This document shows, one piece after another, positions 7,836 through 15,895 of a stretch of 64,000 nt of DNA. The notes below the pieces were generated by a model. The model ran no database searches, was not told where the DNA came from, and saw only the letters and a list, made by a program, of their open reading frames with translations. Both the position numbers and the translations under genes were made by a program. The stretch is from positions 3,676,577 through 3,740,576 of the forward strand of contig NZ_KB731324.1 of assembly GCF_000353285.1 (NCBI RefSeq), written 5' to 3'. The number at the start of each line of letters is the position of its first letter. Position 1 is the first letter of the stretch. The stretch is from Leptolyngbya boryana PCC 6306. Its GTDB lineage: Bacteria > Cyanobacteriota > Cyanobacteriia > Leptolyngbyales > Leptolyngbyaceae.

Positions 7836-8390
7836 ATGAATGCTCAAGAGATTGTAGAACTCTATGCAACAGGACAACGAGATTTTAGTCACGTCAAACT
7901 GCTCCAAGTCTGCTTGACAGATGCAAAGCTGATTGGAGCAAAGCTGATTGGGGCTGAGTTAGTCAGAGCGGATCTGCGCGGGGCGGATCTTACTGAGGCT
8001 CACCTTAACCAAGCAAAACTAAATCAAGCAAATCTAGCCGATGCCGCAATGATTCAAGCTTGCTTAATCCATGCAGACCTGAGTGGGGCAGACCTGAGTG
8101 GGGCGAATTTGACTCATGCAGATTTGAGCGGCGCAGATCTCAGTGAAGCTAAACTAGGTGGGGCAAATTTGCGGAAAGCAGATTTGAGTAAGGCAGATCT
8201 AAGCGGTGCTGATTTACGAGGTGCAAATTTAACTGAAGCCAATCTGAGAGAGTCAGATTTGAGTGATGCAGACCTCAACGGCGCACATTTGAGTGAAGCG
8301 AATCTAACGGGAGCAACAATTCAAGGAGCCAATATCGACCATACAGGATTAAGTAAAACGATAATGCCCGATGGCAGCGTGCATGACTAG
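7836..8390 (+). CDS. Pentapeptide-repeat protein, 184 aa
   Basis: After a short cap (MNAQEIVELYATGQRDF) the protein is almost entirely A(D/N)LXX pentapeptides from about residue 25 to 165, which fold into a right-handed quadrilateral beta-helix. The end, IMPDGSVHD, matches the ends of the two related genes at 1219 and 8705. No enzymatic domain, signal peptide or membrane helix is present. Such proteins are very common in cyanobacteria and mostly of unknown function. It starts 16 bp after nblA, with CAGGAG upstream of the ATG, so it is probably co-transcribed with nblA. Confidence 0.88.
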   Translation: MNAQEIVELYATGQRDFSHVKLLQVCLTDAKLIGAKLIGAELVRADLRGADLTEAHLNQAKLNQANLADAAMIQACLIHADLSGADLSGANLTHADLSGADLSEAKLGGANLRKADLSKADLSGADLRGANLTEANLRESDLSDADLNGAHLSEANLTGATIQGANIDHTGLSKTIMPDGSVHD

Positions 8391-8704
8391 CTGAGAAATG
8401 ACGTATGACTCATCATGCTTGAACGCTCAAACCAAGGTTCTGCCAAATTTTTCCAAGCGATCGTGGTTGCTGTTTACGGCTGACGATCGCTTTCGACTTG
8501 TCAGAAGGAATCATGGGATCTTGATTAGAGAGAGTTGGTATAGATCACTGGCTAGGCAACAAGCGAATAGAAAGCTTAAATCAGGTTCAGTCGTAAATTG
8601 GAGCAGAAGTCATTCGATAGACTGTTCGATTAGGTAGCTATAAAAGCCATTAGGCTCTACAATAGAGATACAGCGATTGCGCTACACGTCGCGAGGCGAC
8701 CAAC
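8391..8704. other. Intergenic, 314 bp, nothing recognised
   Basis: Separates the two intact pentapeptide-repeat genes. It contains a 79-codon open frame (8398-8637) without a ribosome-binding site or protein-like character, which I do not call. A GC-rich segment just before 8705, GCGCTACACGTCGCGAGG, resembles dispersed cyanobacterial repeat fragments. Confidence 0.5.
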
Positions 8705-8992
8705 ATGAATGCTAATGAAGTCCTCAACCGATACGCAGAAGGGCAAAGAAATTTCAGAACAGAAGATTTGAAAAACTTGAACTTTGCAAACGCAAATCTA
8801 AGCGGAGTTGATTTTACTGGGGCAAATTTGACCGGATCAGACTTGAGCAGTTCAGACCTAAGCGATACCAACCTAAACTGGGCAACTTTGAAAGGAGCTA
8901 ACCTTGGCGGAGCAAACTTAAAAGGCGCAAAGCTGCCCAATGGCAGTATTTACAACGAATTTTTGGGATCTGCTAATTACTTAGGTAATTAG
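8705..8992 (+). CDS. Short pentapeptide-repeat protein, 95 aa
   Basis: Same layout as the neighbours at 1219 and 7836: cap MNANEVLNRYAEGQRNF, then about nine A(N/D)LXX repeats (residues 26-78), then KLPNGSIYNEF. It is the closest paralog of the broken gene at 1219, whose cap reads MNTKELLSRYNA before the stop. The solenoid is only about two turns long, so it probably acts as a dimer or capped module. Function unknown; the shared cap suggests that these three form one local gene family. Confidence 0.82.
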   Translation: MNANEVLNRYAEGQRNFRTEDLKNLNFANANLSGVDFTGANLTGSDLSSSDLSDTNLNWATLKGANLGGANLKGAKLPNGSIYNEFLGSANYLGN

Positions 8993-9030
8993 CTAACTGA
9001 ACGCAAAAACTTTGAATTGGAGAAAGGGAC

Positions 9031-9162
9031 ATGGCAAAAGAGAAAAAAGGCAATCGAGAAGCTAAAAAACCGAAAGCAGAGTCTCAGGGCGGTAAAAAAC
9101 AGAAAAAAGACCCGAAAAGATTTGACGGGAACACAACCGGATTACTTAGAAATTTAAAGTAG
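9031..9162 (+). CDS. Small lysine-rich basic protein, 43 aa
   Basis: Starts MAKEKKGNREAKKPKAE and ends in FDGNTTGLLRNLK; roughly a third of the residues are Lys or Arg. Very similar small proteins beginning with MAK/MSK, GN(R/K)E and KKPK occur in many bacteria without known function. A strong GGAGAAAGG ribosome-binding site precedes the ATG, and a hairpin follows the stop, both supporting a real gene. It probably follows the pentapeptide gene in one transcript (gap 38 bp). Nucleic-acid or ribosome contact is plausible from charge only. Confidence 0.65.
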   Translation: MAKEKKGNREAKKPKAESQGGKKQKKDPKRFDGNTTGLLRNLK

Positions 9163-9189
9163 AATCTGCTTCTATTTCCTGCTTTTCTA

Positions 9190-9212
9190 GTAAGCCAGAG
9201 TAACTGGCTTAC
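9190..9212. terminator. Hairpin, likely terminator after the small basic gene
   Basis: GTAAGCCAG (9190-9198) pairs perfectly with CTGGCTTAC (9204-9212) around a five-base loop. The following T-tract is weak. Confidence 0.5.
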
Positions 9213-9329
9213 TTCTAGCTTCCACTACTGATTCAACAATAAGTAGATGGAAGTTTTTTTTGTCCCAATTTACAATTCCAAGTCTAAGATTTTATTTTTG
9301 TCACGATCTCACTAGAAACCTTTTTTAAT

Positions 9330-9536
9330 ATGCCTACTTCAATCAATACTTCCCTAAGAATTCAGTCTCAAGCGAATTTTAGCTTCTGTAGTCACACTAC
9401 GTTCGATCGCAGTACAACGAGCCAGCATCTCTGTCCTTGCTGTTCGTATGTGCTGCTTCGCCATGTCAGACTAGATGGAGTGTACTGGCGATGTAGTCAT
9501 TGTCATGCAGAGATGGCTGTTTGGCGTAGTGCATAG
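9330..9536 (+). CDS. Small zinc-ribbon protein, 68 aa
   Basis: Residues 34-64 hold two knuckles, CPCC and CSHC, separated by RHVRLDGVYWRC, a pattern of a widespread cyanobacterial small-protein family that usually reads CPCC...RHIR...VYWFC..C. The four-cysteine arrangement should bind one zinc ion. The first 30 residues are Ser/Thr-rich and not conserved in the relatives I recall, so a later start is possible although no other Met is available. No partner gene is evident. Function unknown. Confidence 0.65.
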   Translation: MPTSINTSLRIQSQANFSFCSHTTFDRSTTSQHLCPCCSYVLLRHVRLDGVYWRCSHCHAEMAVWRSA

Positions 9537-9996
9537 CTGGAAATAAGCACCTTACACAGCATCCTGATTAAGGCTAGAAAAAGCTGATCAAAAGCTGGAG
9601 ACTGCTGAAGGGTTCCATGCAGCAATTTTGACAGGTGTGGGGCAACTCTTCAACGCTAGCACGCACCATTCGCATAATTTGAACCCAGATTCCATCGAAC
9701 TTCATTTGAGCAGTATTTTCCCATCTCTACAATCTGTAATCCTGTAGAGTGTATTCGCTATATTCCTGTTCTTCAATTGATTTGCAAGCAGCTAGTTAAG
9801 TCCATGGCTTAGAGGCAAGCAGTTAAGAGTCACCAACACCTTAATTAAAAATTCGGCTGTTCCTTACCTTACCTTAACCATTTTTCTACGTTATTTCCGT
9901 TATTCTCAACGTTGGTGCATTATGCGTTGACATCTTTCCTCTCAGTACTTCATTGACTGTTAATTCGTTTGTTCTTTTGAGCGGTTCTGCCAAACT
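9537..9996. other. Intergenic, 460 bp, upstream of exbB
   Basis: No supported gene. A 42-codon frame on the minus strand (9576-9705) has no recognisable product. Near the exbB side there is a CCTTACCTTACCTTAACC run at about 9862-9879 that resembles part of a Pho box but lacks the regular 11-bp period. Confidence 0.4.
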
Positions 9997-10695
9997 ATGT
10001 CTAATTTGTACGAAGTTGTAGCGAAAGGGGGACCATTGATGCTTCCCCTCGTTGGTTTATCGGTTGCCTCTTTTGCATGTGCCTTCGATCGTGCAGTATT
10101 CTGGTTTCAAGTGCTCAGAACCGAAGACCGAGTCGCACATCATATCTTAGACGCAGCACAATATAGCTTGACCGATGCTCGAATGATTGCGGAGAAAGCC
10201 AGGTCGCAACCAATTGGACGCTTCATGTTAGCGGCTCTAAAACTCAACCAGCCCAACCCAGAAACTTTCCGATTGGCACTGGAAACGGCGGGTGATGAAG
10301 AATTTGCCAAAATGCGCAGAGGCGACAAGATGTTGGAAACAGCCGTCGCGATCGCGCCCCTGCTCGGATTGCTAGGAACTGTAACAGGTCTGATGTTGAC
10401 CTTTGCCAACTTGAACGTAGGCGGCGCAACGCTCGGAGCAGAACAAACCACCAAAGCGGCAGCCGGAATCGCTGAAGCACTCACAACCACGGCTTGCGGT
10501 ATGGTCGTCGCAATCATTGCGTTGGCACTTCTAAGAGTCTCTGTCACTCTGCAATCTCAGCAGATGGAGTATTTCTCTAAAATTGGTGGCGAGTTAGAAC
10601 TGATTTATCGCCAAGTTTGGTACGAACCTTGGACAAATGAATTGGCGAAAGCAGGATCGGCTCAGTTATCTTCTGAACTCTCTGTCGGGAGCTAG
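9997..10695 (+). CDS. exbB: ExbB/TolQ-family proton channel
   Basis: A 232-residue MotA/TolQ/ExbB protein of the inner membrane. It has a first transmembrane helix around 13-31, a long cytoplasmic stretch, then two helices (about 115-138 and 160-182) with the family motif region IAPLLGLLGTVTGLM and conserved small residues that line the channel. With ExbD it converts the proton gradient into work on a TonB-type protein. exbD follows two bases after the stop, so they form an operon, and the TonB-like gene lies convergent just beyond it. Confidence 0.92.
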   Translation: MSNLYEVVAKGGPLMLPLVGLSVASFACAFDRAVFWFQVLRTEDRVAHHILDAAQYSLTDARMIAEKARSQPIGRFMLAALKLNQPNPETFRLALETAGDEEFAKMRRGDKMLETAVAIAPLLGLLGTVTGLMLTFANLNVGGATLGAEQTTKAAAGIAEALTTTACGMVVAIIALALLRVSVTLQSQQMEYFSKIGGELELIYRQVWYEPWTNELAKAGSAQLSSELSVGS

Positions 10696-10697
10696 GC

Positions 10698-11102
10698 ATG
10701 AAATTTAACAAATACCAGCAAAGCCAAATTCCAGAGGTGAATCTCGTTCCGATGATGGACGTGATTATGACGATTCTGACGTTTTTCATTCTGGTGTCGA
10801 TGACACTAACGAGTTCCAAATCTGTGGACGCAACGCTGCCTAGTACCGATAAAGGAGTCAACAATAAACCTGCTCCTGAGCCGCTGATTATTGGAATGAC
10901 ACGGGCTGGACAAACGGAAATTAACAATGCAACCGTCACAGAAACGCAGATTGCAGAACAGGTTGCAGCTTATTTTCAAAGAAATCCACAGGGCGCGATC
11001 GTGCTCAAAGCTGATAAGTCGCTTGCTTACGAAAAAGTGGTTCAAACTCTGGGAACGCTGCGAGATGTCGGAGGCGATCGCGTTTCTTTAGCGATCGAGT
11101 AG
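10698..11102 (+). CDS. exbD: ExbD/TolR-family biopolymer transport protein
   Basis: A 134-residue partner of ExbB. It has a short cytoplasmic N-terminus (PEVNLVPMMDVIMTIL), one transmembrane helix at about 18-38 containing the functional Asp in the MMDV motif, and a periplasmic C-terminal domain. Family length is normal. It is translationally close to exbB (two-base gap), and a strong hairpin terminator follows the stop. Confidence 0.92.
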   Translation: MKFNKYQQSQIPEVNLVPMMDVIMTILTFFILVSMTLTSSKSVDATLPSTDKGVNNKPAPEPLIIGMTRAGQTEINNATVTETQIAEQVAAYFQRNPQGAIVLKADKSLAYEKVVQTLGTLRDVGGDRVSLAIE

Positions 11103-11128
11103 AGAGAGCGCGCAGAATGGATAGTTTG

Positions 11129-11156
11129 ATCGGGACATTCATCATGTCCCGATTTT
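11129..11156. terminator. Bidirectional terminator between exbD and the TonB-like gene
   Basis: ATCGGGACAT (11129-11138) pairs with ATGTCCCGAT (11144-11153) around a five-base loop, followed by a T-run on the plus strand. It ends exbBD; its position at the convergent stop suggests use from both sides. Confidence 0.8.
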
Positions 11157-11158
11157 TC

Positions 11159-12241
11159 TTAGCTTTTCGGATCTTTGAGCCACGTTACAATGATCGTTCC
11201 AGTTTGATCTTTCGTGGGGATCAAATTTAAGTAGAACGTAGTACTTCCTTTCTTTAAGCGATACAACTTACCGCCGCCATACTGACCTTGCTCTGAAATC
11301 TCAAAGAAACCTGATAGTCCAGCCGCAGACATGGATTGATAGAAATTCGTCGGATTTTGACCTTGTGCTAGCTTCGGTGTTCCATCAATTCCGGGGCGCA
11401 AGTCTGGAATCGCTCCCTGCTGCAACTCTGCCTCACTCACAATGTTATAGAACATCTGCGGTTGAGCAAAGTTTTCCGGTGAAGCCGTGTTCGCAGGATT
11501 ATCTGAGCGATCGGCTTCTACTAAGAGATCCGCCAAAATTTGGTAGTACTCTTCAGGCGGACTCACTGATTCCTTCAAGGTTGCGAGATCAGTCACCTTT
11601 TGTTCAGAGAGCAAAATTACTGTTGTAGGAGCGTCAGCAAATAAGCTGAGAAACAGCGTTTGACCATTTTTAGCCGTCACGGTGTAGATCTTTGCGTTCG
11701 CGTTCTCTTCAGCTAAAGTAACAGTGAATCCTTTTGCTTTGGGTTGAGATTGATAAAAGGCTGCTACTGTGGGTAAATTTGCAGTCGCAATCCGGCAATT
11801 CTCACCTAACCCTTTGCCAAAACAATCCGGAGTAGAGGGTTGATAATGCGGGAAATCGACAAACGAGGTGGCACCACCACTGGCAGGATTTGCAACTTGA
11901 CCTTTTTCAGGAGGTGCTTCTTGCGATCGCGCCGCTTCGGGCTTGGGTGGTTCTGGTTTGATCACAACTGGATTTGCCGCAGGGCGATTGATTTTAGGCA
12001 AACTGGGTTTATTGGGATTTGCAATCTTCGCTTTATTTTGTACCTTCACTTTTGTTGTCGGAAGCTGCGTAATTTTAACGGGTGCTTCCTTATTTTCAGG
12101 CGGCTTTGGTTTTTCCTGCGGGAATGGAGCAAACAATAAGAGAGCGTGCATTCCAATTGCTGCTAAAAGCATCGGTCGGATGAAGGCACGCGCTGGAGCA
12201 GGGATCGCTGGCATAACAGGCATTGAGAGAGTTTTAGTCAT
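11159..12241 (-). CDS. TonB-like membrane-anchored periplasmic protein
   Basis: 360 residues: one N-terminal transmembrane helix (about 22-41), a Pro/Lys-rich spacer (42-115) with KPKPPENK and PEPPKPEA, then a long C-terminal region (130-360). The anchor and rigid charged spacer are what TonB uses to span the periplasm, and convergent exbB-exbD supports that role. The C-terminal half is much longer than a TonB domain, and I do not see the usual TonB motif; instead there are two similar-looking modules that each contain a FYQS stretch (FYQSQPKAKGF and FYQSMSAAGLSGF). It could be a cyanobacterial TonB variant or another ExbBD-driven envelope protein. Confidence 0.7.
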   Translation of the reverse strand: MTKTLSMPVMPAIPAPARAFIRPMLLAAIGMHALLLFAPFPQEKPKPPENKEAPVKITQLPTTKVKVQNKAKIANPNKPSLPKINRPAANPVVIKPEPPKPEAARSQEAPPEKGQVANPASGGATSFVDFPHYQPSTPDCFGKGLGENCRIATANLPTVAAFYQSQPKAKGFTVTLAEENANAKIYTVTAKNGQTLFLSLFADAPTTVILLSEQKVTDLATLKESVSPPEEYYQILADLLVEADRSDNPANTASPENFAQPQMFYNIVSEAELQQGAIPDLRPGIDGTPKLAQGQNPTNFYQSMSAAGLSGFFEISEQGQYGGGKLYRLKKGSTTFYLNLIPTKDQTGTIIVTWLKDPKS

Positions 12242-12314
12242 GGGATTCAGTCAGATTGAACGTCAACACAAGAAATCGATTGAGAAGAAATCGATCGAGA
12301 AAAAGTTACAGTGA

Positions 12315-12640
12315 GGAAGGCTCCAGCTATTTTGCAATTCCTCAATGTGGCTTGAAATTTCTAGCCGTCTACATAAACCTGAACTCTTACATGCCGAGCT
12401 AAAAAGCTCCAGAACATTTCAGTTGTGATCACTTAAATATTTCTTGAATTTCAGAATGTTGTCATCATTTTCATCGTTTGTGAATACAGATGAGCATTTC
12501 TGTTTTCTGGAATACAGGGAGGTAGGCTACACCTTATCTGTACCAATATACATCTCAAGGTGGATTTGTAGCGATAACTTTACTGAGACATTTAGTACAT
12601 CGCATGTGTAAAGAATCTATTTCACTAGCATTCCAATTTG
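12315..12640. other. Intergenic upstream of the Pho box, AT-rich
   Basis: The left part of the 458-bp gap (12315-12772, exclusive of the Pho box) between the TonB-like gene start at 12241 and pstS. It should contain the promoter of the minus-strand TonB-like gene. No coding potential or repeat was seen. Confidence 0.4.
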
Positions 12641-12641
12641 G

Positions 12642-12669
12642 TTAACCTAAGATTTAACCAAATTTAACC
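12642..12669 (+). promoter_or_regulatory. Pho box (PhoB-type response regulator site) upstream of pstS
   Basis: TTAACC occurs three times at 12642-12647, 12654-12659 and 12664-12669, a 10-12 bp period that fits the direct-repeat Pho box of cyanobacteria (consensus CTTAACCT repeats) bound by SphR/PhoB. A fourth degenerate copy (CACTTAAC) lies near 12693. It is about 105 bp before the pstS start and implies induction in phosphate limitation. Confidence 0.75.
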
Positions 12670-12772
12670 AATTATTATTTTTTCGTTTGTCTTCACTTAA
12701 CTACTAGAGTTGTAGGGTGTTCAGTGTTACCTAAATTGATGCACCACAGTCTTTGCTCAAGGACACAACACA

Positions 12773-13810
12773 ATGGCACTCTCGACAGCTTTTCGCCGCG
12801 CTGCTACTGCGTCTGTAGTAACCATTGCGCTCACGCTTACTCCAGTTTTGACCGCGATCGCCGAAGCCGTCACACTCAATGGAGCTGGCGCAACTTTCCC
12901 GGCACTCCTGTATGAACGGTATATTTCCGAATTTAAGAAGAAGAATCCTGGCGCGACGGTGAACTATCAAGCAATCGGAAGCGGCGGTGGGATTCGCCAA
13001 ACTATCGCAGGCGTTGTAGACTTCGGCGGTAGTGATGCGGCGATGACCGATGACGATATGAAGAAGGTCGATCGCGGCGTGATTTTAGTCCCAACGGCAG
13101 GTGGTTCTGTCGTGCCCATCTTCAATCTTCCTGGGGTTTCTAACCTCAAACTTGGTCGCGAAGTGCTACCGGACATTTTTTCAGGTCGGATCACCCGTTG
13201 GAATGACCCAAGAATTGCGAAAGATAATCCGGGTGTGAATCTACCTAACTCCGACATTAAGACCGTTGTTCGTGCCGATGGGAGTGGGACAACGTTTGTG
13301 TTTGTAAACCACCTCAGTGCAGTCAATCCGTACTTCAGAGGGCGTGTAGGCGTGGGAACAGCCCCCAAATGGACGACAAATCCGTTGAAAGGGCGGGGCA
13401 ATGCAGGGGTTGCCTCTACTGTTCAGAAAACGTCGGGATCGATTGGCTATGTTGAGCAATCTTATGCTGAGAAAAATAAGCTGAACGTTGCTCAGGTGCA
13501 AACGAAGCGGGGGGAATGGCTGTCTCCGTCACTAGCAGAGACCAACAAAGCCATTGCATCCTTGAAACTCCCGGATAATTTTCGGGTGTTTGATGGAGAT
13601 CCAGACGCAGGATATCCGATTACAGGGCTGACCTGGATGATGATCTATCGCCGCTATGACAACCCTGAAAAAGCAGCAGCCGTGAAAAAGTGGGTTGAAT
13701 GGGTTCTTACAGAAGGTCAAGAACTCAATGATGATCTGAATTTTGCTCGAATTGCACCGAGTGATGTGCAACGGATTTTGCAAGTAGTCAGAAACGAAGT
13801 CAAGCCCTAG
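12773..13810 (+). CDS. pstS: Phosphate ABC transporter substrate-binding protein PstS
   Basis: A 345-residue periplasmic phosphate-binding protein. A signal peptide covers about residues 1-32 (hydrophobic core ATASVVTIALTL, cleavage near AEA). The mature part starts LNGAGATFPALLY, and the phosphate-contact segments are present: GSGGGIRQ, FGGSDAAM and RADGSGTT. Length is normal. It opens a pstS-porin-pstC-pstA-pstB cluster and is preceded by a Pho box, so high expression under phosphate starvation is expected. Confidence 0.95.
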   Translation: MALSTAFRRAATASVVTIALTLTPVLTAIAEAVTLNGAGATFPALLYERYISEFKKKNPGATVNYQAIGSGGGIRQTIAGVVDFGGSDAAMTDDDMKKVDRGVILVPTAGGSVVPIFNLPGVSNLKLGREVLPDIFSGRITRWNDPRIAKDNPGVNLPNSDIKTVVRADGSGTTFVFVNHLSAVNPYFRGRVGVGTAPKWTTNPLKGRGNAGVASTVQKTSGSIGYVEQSYAEKNKLNVAQVQTKRGEWLSPSLAETNKAIASLKLPDNFRVFDGDPDAGYPITGLTWMMIYRRYDNPEKAAAVKKWVEWVLTEGQELNDDLNFARIAPSDVQRILQVVRNEVKP

Positions 13811-13999
13811 TTTCTAAAAATTCCTCCTCACACTTTTACATTGTTTCTTCACGCCTTGTGAGCTGACACGATCGAAGTTGAGCGATCGAGATAAAGGAAC
13901 CGTGCCGTTAGAGTTGCTTTTCATTTTCGATGCTGAATTTCGAGTCGCGTCGGCTCTTTCTTCAATTTTCATTCATTCTTGCGATGTGAGGACTATCAA

Positions 14000-15808
14000 A
14001 TGTTACGAACAGTTTGGCATTCCCTTGTGTTATTGCCTGGGTTATTTTCTATCTTTGCGATCGCGGCTGTTGCTGAAACTTCGCCTGCATTAACGCAAGT
14101 CGAAACTTCAGTCAATCAGCTTGCAAGCGAAGCCCAACCTTCACAGCTTGCTGGTCAGGTTACTTCGGTTTCTCAACTTTCTGATGTTCGCCCGACAGAT
14201 TGGGCATTTCAAGCGTTACAGTCTCTCGTTGAGCGGTATGGTTGTATTGCAGGCTATCCCGATCGGACCTATCGGGGCAATCGTGCTTTAACGCGCTACG
14301 AATTTGCAGCAGGTTTGAATGCTTGCCTCGATCGCGTCAATGAATTGATTGCAGCAGCAACCACTGATTTAGTGAAGCGAGAAGATTTAGCAACCCTGCA
14401 AAAGCTCCAAGAAGAGTTTGCAGCAGAGTTAGCAACGCTGCGGGGCATGGTGGATAGTTTAGAGGCACGAACCACTACGCTAGAAAAACAGCAATTCTCC
14501 ACGACTACTAAGCTAACCGGGGAAGTCATTTTCTCGGCAGCGCAAGCGTTCGGAGATGAAAGAGCGATCAACTCTGATCAACAACGAATCATTGATGCAG
14601 CAGCAACGCCCGCAGCACGGGAAACAGCAACTACAGCCGCGATTGGAGCAGGATCAGCGCGAAATGTACAAGAGAATCTAACCCTGTCTAGTCGGGTGCG
14701 AATTGCTTTTGATACCAGCTTCAATGGTCGCGATCGCTTAAGAACTCAACTGCAAGCCCGGAACATTCCCTCTTTTGCAGGTGCAGTCACCAACACAAAC
14801 ATGGCTCGTTTGGGCTATGACGGTAGCAATGACAACAGTGTTTCATTGCGTCGCCTAGAGTATCGTTTCCCACTCGGAGATCAAACCACGGTCTTTGTTG
14901 GAACGGGAACGGGTGACGGGTTAGAATTCAACGATTCTATTCCGACCCTCAGTCCTTTTGAATCCAGTGGTTCTGGTGCAATTTCCCGCTTTGGTCGCTT
15001 TAACCCAATCTACCGTGCGGGTAGCGGAACGGGTGTGATTGTCAACCATCGCTTAGGGCGAGAATTTACTGTTGGCAATCGGTTTACCTTGTCTTTAGGT
15101 TATTTAGTCCCGACTGGAGATGCACAAGATCCAAGCCTCGATCGAGGTTTATTTAGTGGCAACTATGCAGCGATCGGGCAGTTAGTCTATCAACCGACCC
15201 CTAATTTTGGACTTGGCTTTACCTATGTAAATGCCTACTACACAGCGGGTTCGGGCATCTCAGGTAGCACAGGCAGTAGCTTTGCTAACAATCCATTTGG
15301 TAGCACAGGTACCATTAACGGCGCGGGAAATATTCCAACCACTACAAATCAATTCGGACTCCAAGCAAATATCCGGTTGAATCCTGGCTTAACATTAGCA
15401 GGCTGGGCAGGTTATACCGATGCGAAGGCAAATCGCCGAGTCAACACGATTTCTGGTCAAGGAACCGCTCTCAATCCAGCGGTTCAGGATGGAGATAATG
15501 CTTCTATCTGGAACTGGTCAGTCGGACTTGGGTTCCCTGATCTCTTCAAAGAAGGGAATTTTGGCGGATTAATCTTTGGGATGCCGCCGAAAGTGACGAG
15601 TAGTGATTATGGCCCGACCACAGGAACGGGCGTGATTCGTCGCCGTCGCGATCGCGATACTTCTTATCACTTGGAAGCATTCTACCGCTATCGCTTGAAT
15701 GACAATATCGCCATCACACCGGGTGTTCTGGTGATCTTTAATCCAGAGCACAATTCGGCAAACGATACGCTCTTGATTGGTACCATTCGTACCACATTTA
15801 CCTTCTAA
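14000..15808 (+). CDS. SLH-domain outer-membrane porin (iron-uptake/OprB-like)
   Basis: A 602-residue cyanobacterial porin: signal peptide (1-28), an S-layer-homology domain at about 55-105 (VRPTDWAFQAL, then RYEFAAGLNACL) that anchors to peptidoglycan-linked polysaccharide, a coiled coil (115-160) and a C-terminal beta-barrel of the OprB type ending in Phe (TTFTF), as outer-membrane proteins do. It lies between pstS and pstC, so it probably serves phosphate entry across the outer membrane rather than iron; this is inferred from context. I chose the ATG at 14000 over 13979 because it begins a better signal peptide. Confidence 0.88.
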   Translation: MLRTVWHSLVLLPGLFSIFAIAAVAETSPALTQVETSVNQLASEAQPSQLAGQVTSVSQLSDVRPTDWAFQALQSLVERYGCIAGYPDRTYRGNRALTRYEFAAGLNACLDRVNELIAAATTDLVKREDLATLQKLQEEFAAELATLRGMVDSLEARTTTLEKQQFSTTTKLTGEVIFSAAQAFGDERAINSDQQRIIDAAATPAARETATTAAIGAGSARNVQENLTLSSRVRIAFDTSFNGRDRLRTQLQARNIPSFAGAVTNTNMARLGYDGSNDNSVSLRRLEYRFPLGDQTTVFVGTGTGDGLEFNDSIPTLSPFESSGSGAISRFGRFNPIYRAGSGTGVIVNHRLGREFTVGNRFTLSLGYLVPTGDAQDPSLDRGLFSGNYAAIGQLVYQPTPNFGLGFTYVNAYYTAGSGISGSTGSSFANNPFGSTGTINGAGNIPTTTNQFGLQANIRLNPGLTLAGWAGYTDAKANRRVNTISGQGTALNPAVQDGDNASIWNWSVGLGFPDLFKEGNFGGLIFGMPPKVTSSDYGPTTGTGVIRRRRDRDTSYHLEAFYRYRLNDNIAITPGVLVIFNPEHNSANDTLLIGTIRTTFTF

Positions 15809-15818
15809 ATCTACCCTT

Positions 15819-15849
15819 GGGGTACTTCAGATCTGTGAGTACCCCTTTT
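15819..15849 (+). terminator. Hairpin between the porin gene and pstC
   Basis: GGGGTACT (15819-15826) pairs with AGTACCCC (15838-15845), followed by TTTT. It may end most transcripts after the porin and so keep pstCAB levels below those of pstS and porin. Confidence 0.6.
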
Positions 15850-15895
15850 CCTTGCCTTGCTGCTGTTTCCCAATCCCAATTGCCACCCAATTGTT

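Noticed and set aside
8398-8637. 79-codon frame between the pentapeptide genes
   Set aside because: No ribosome-binding site, odd composition and no recognisable family.
9855-9885. Pho box upstream of exbB
   Set aside because: Only one full TTAACC and no regular 11-bp repeats.
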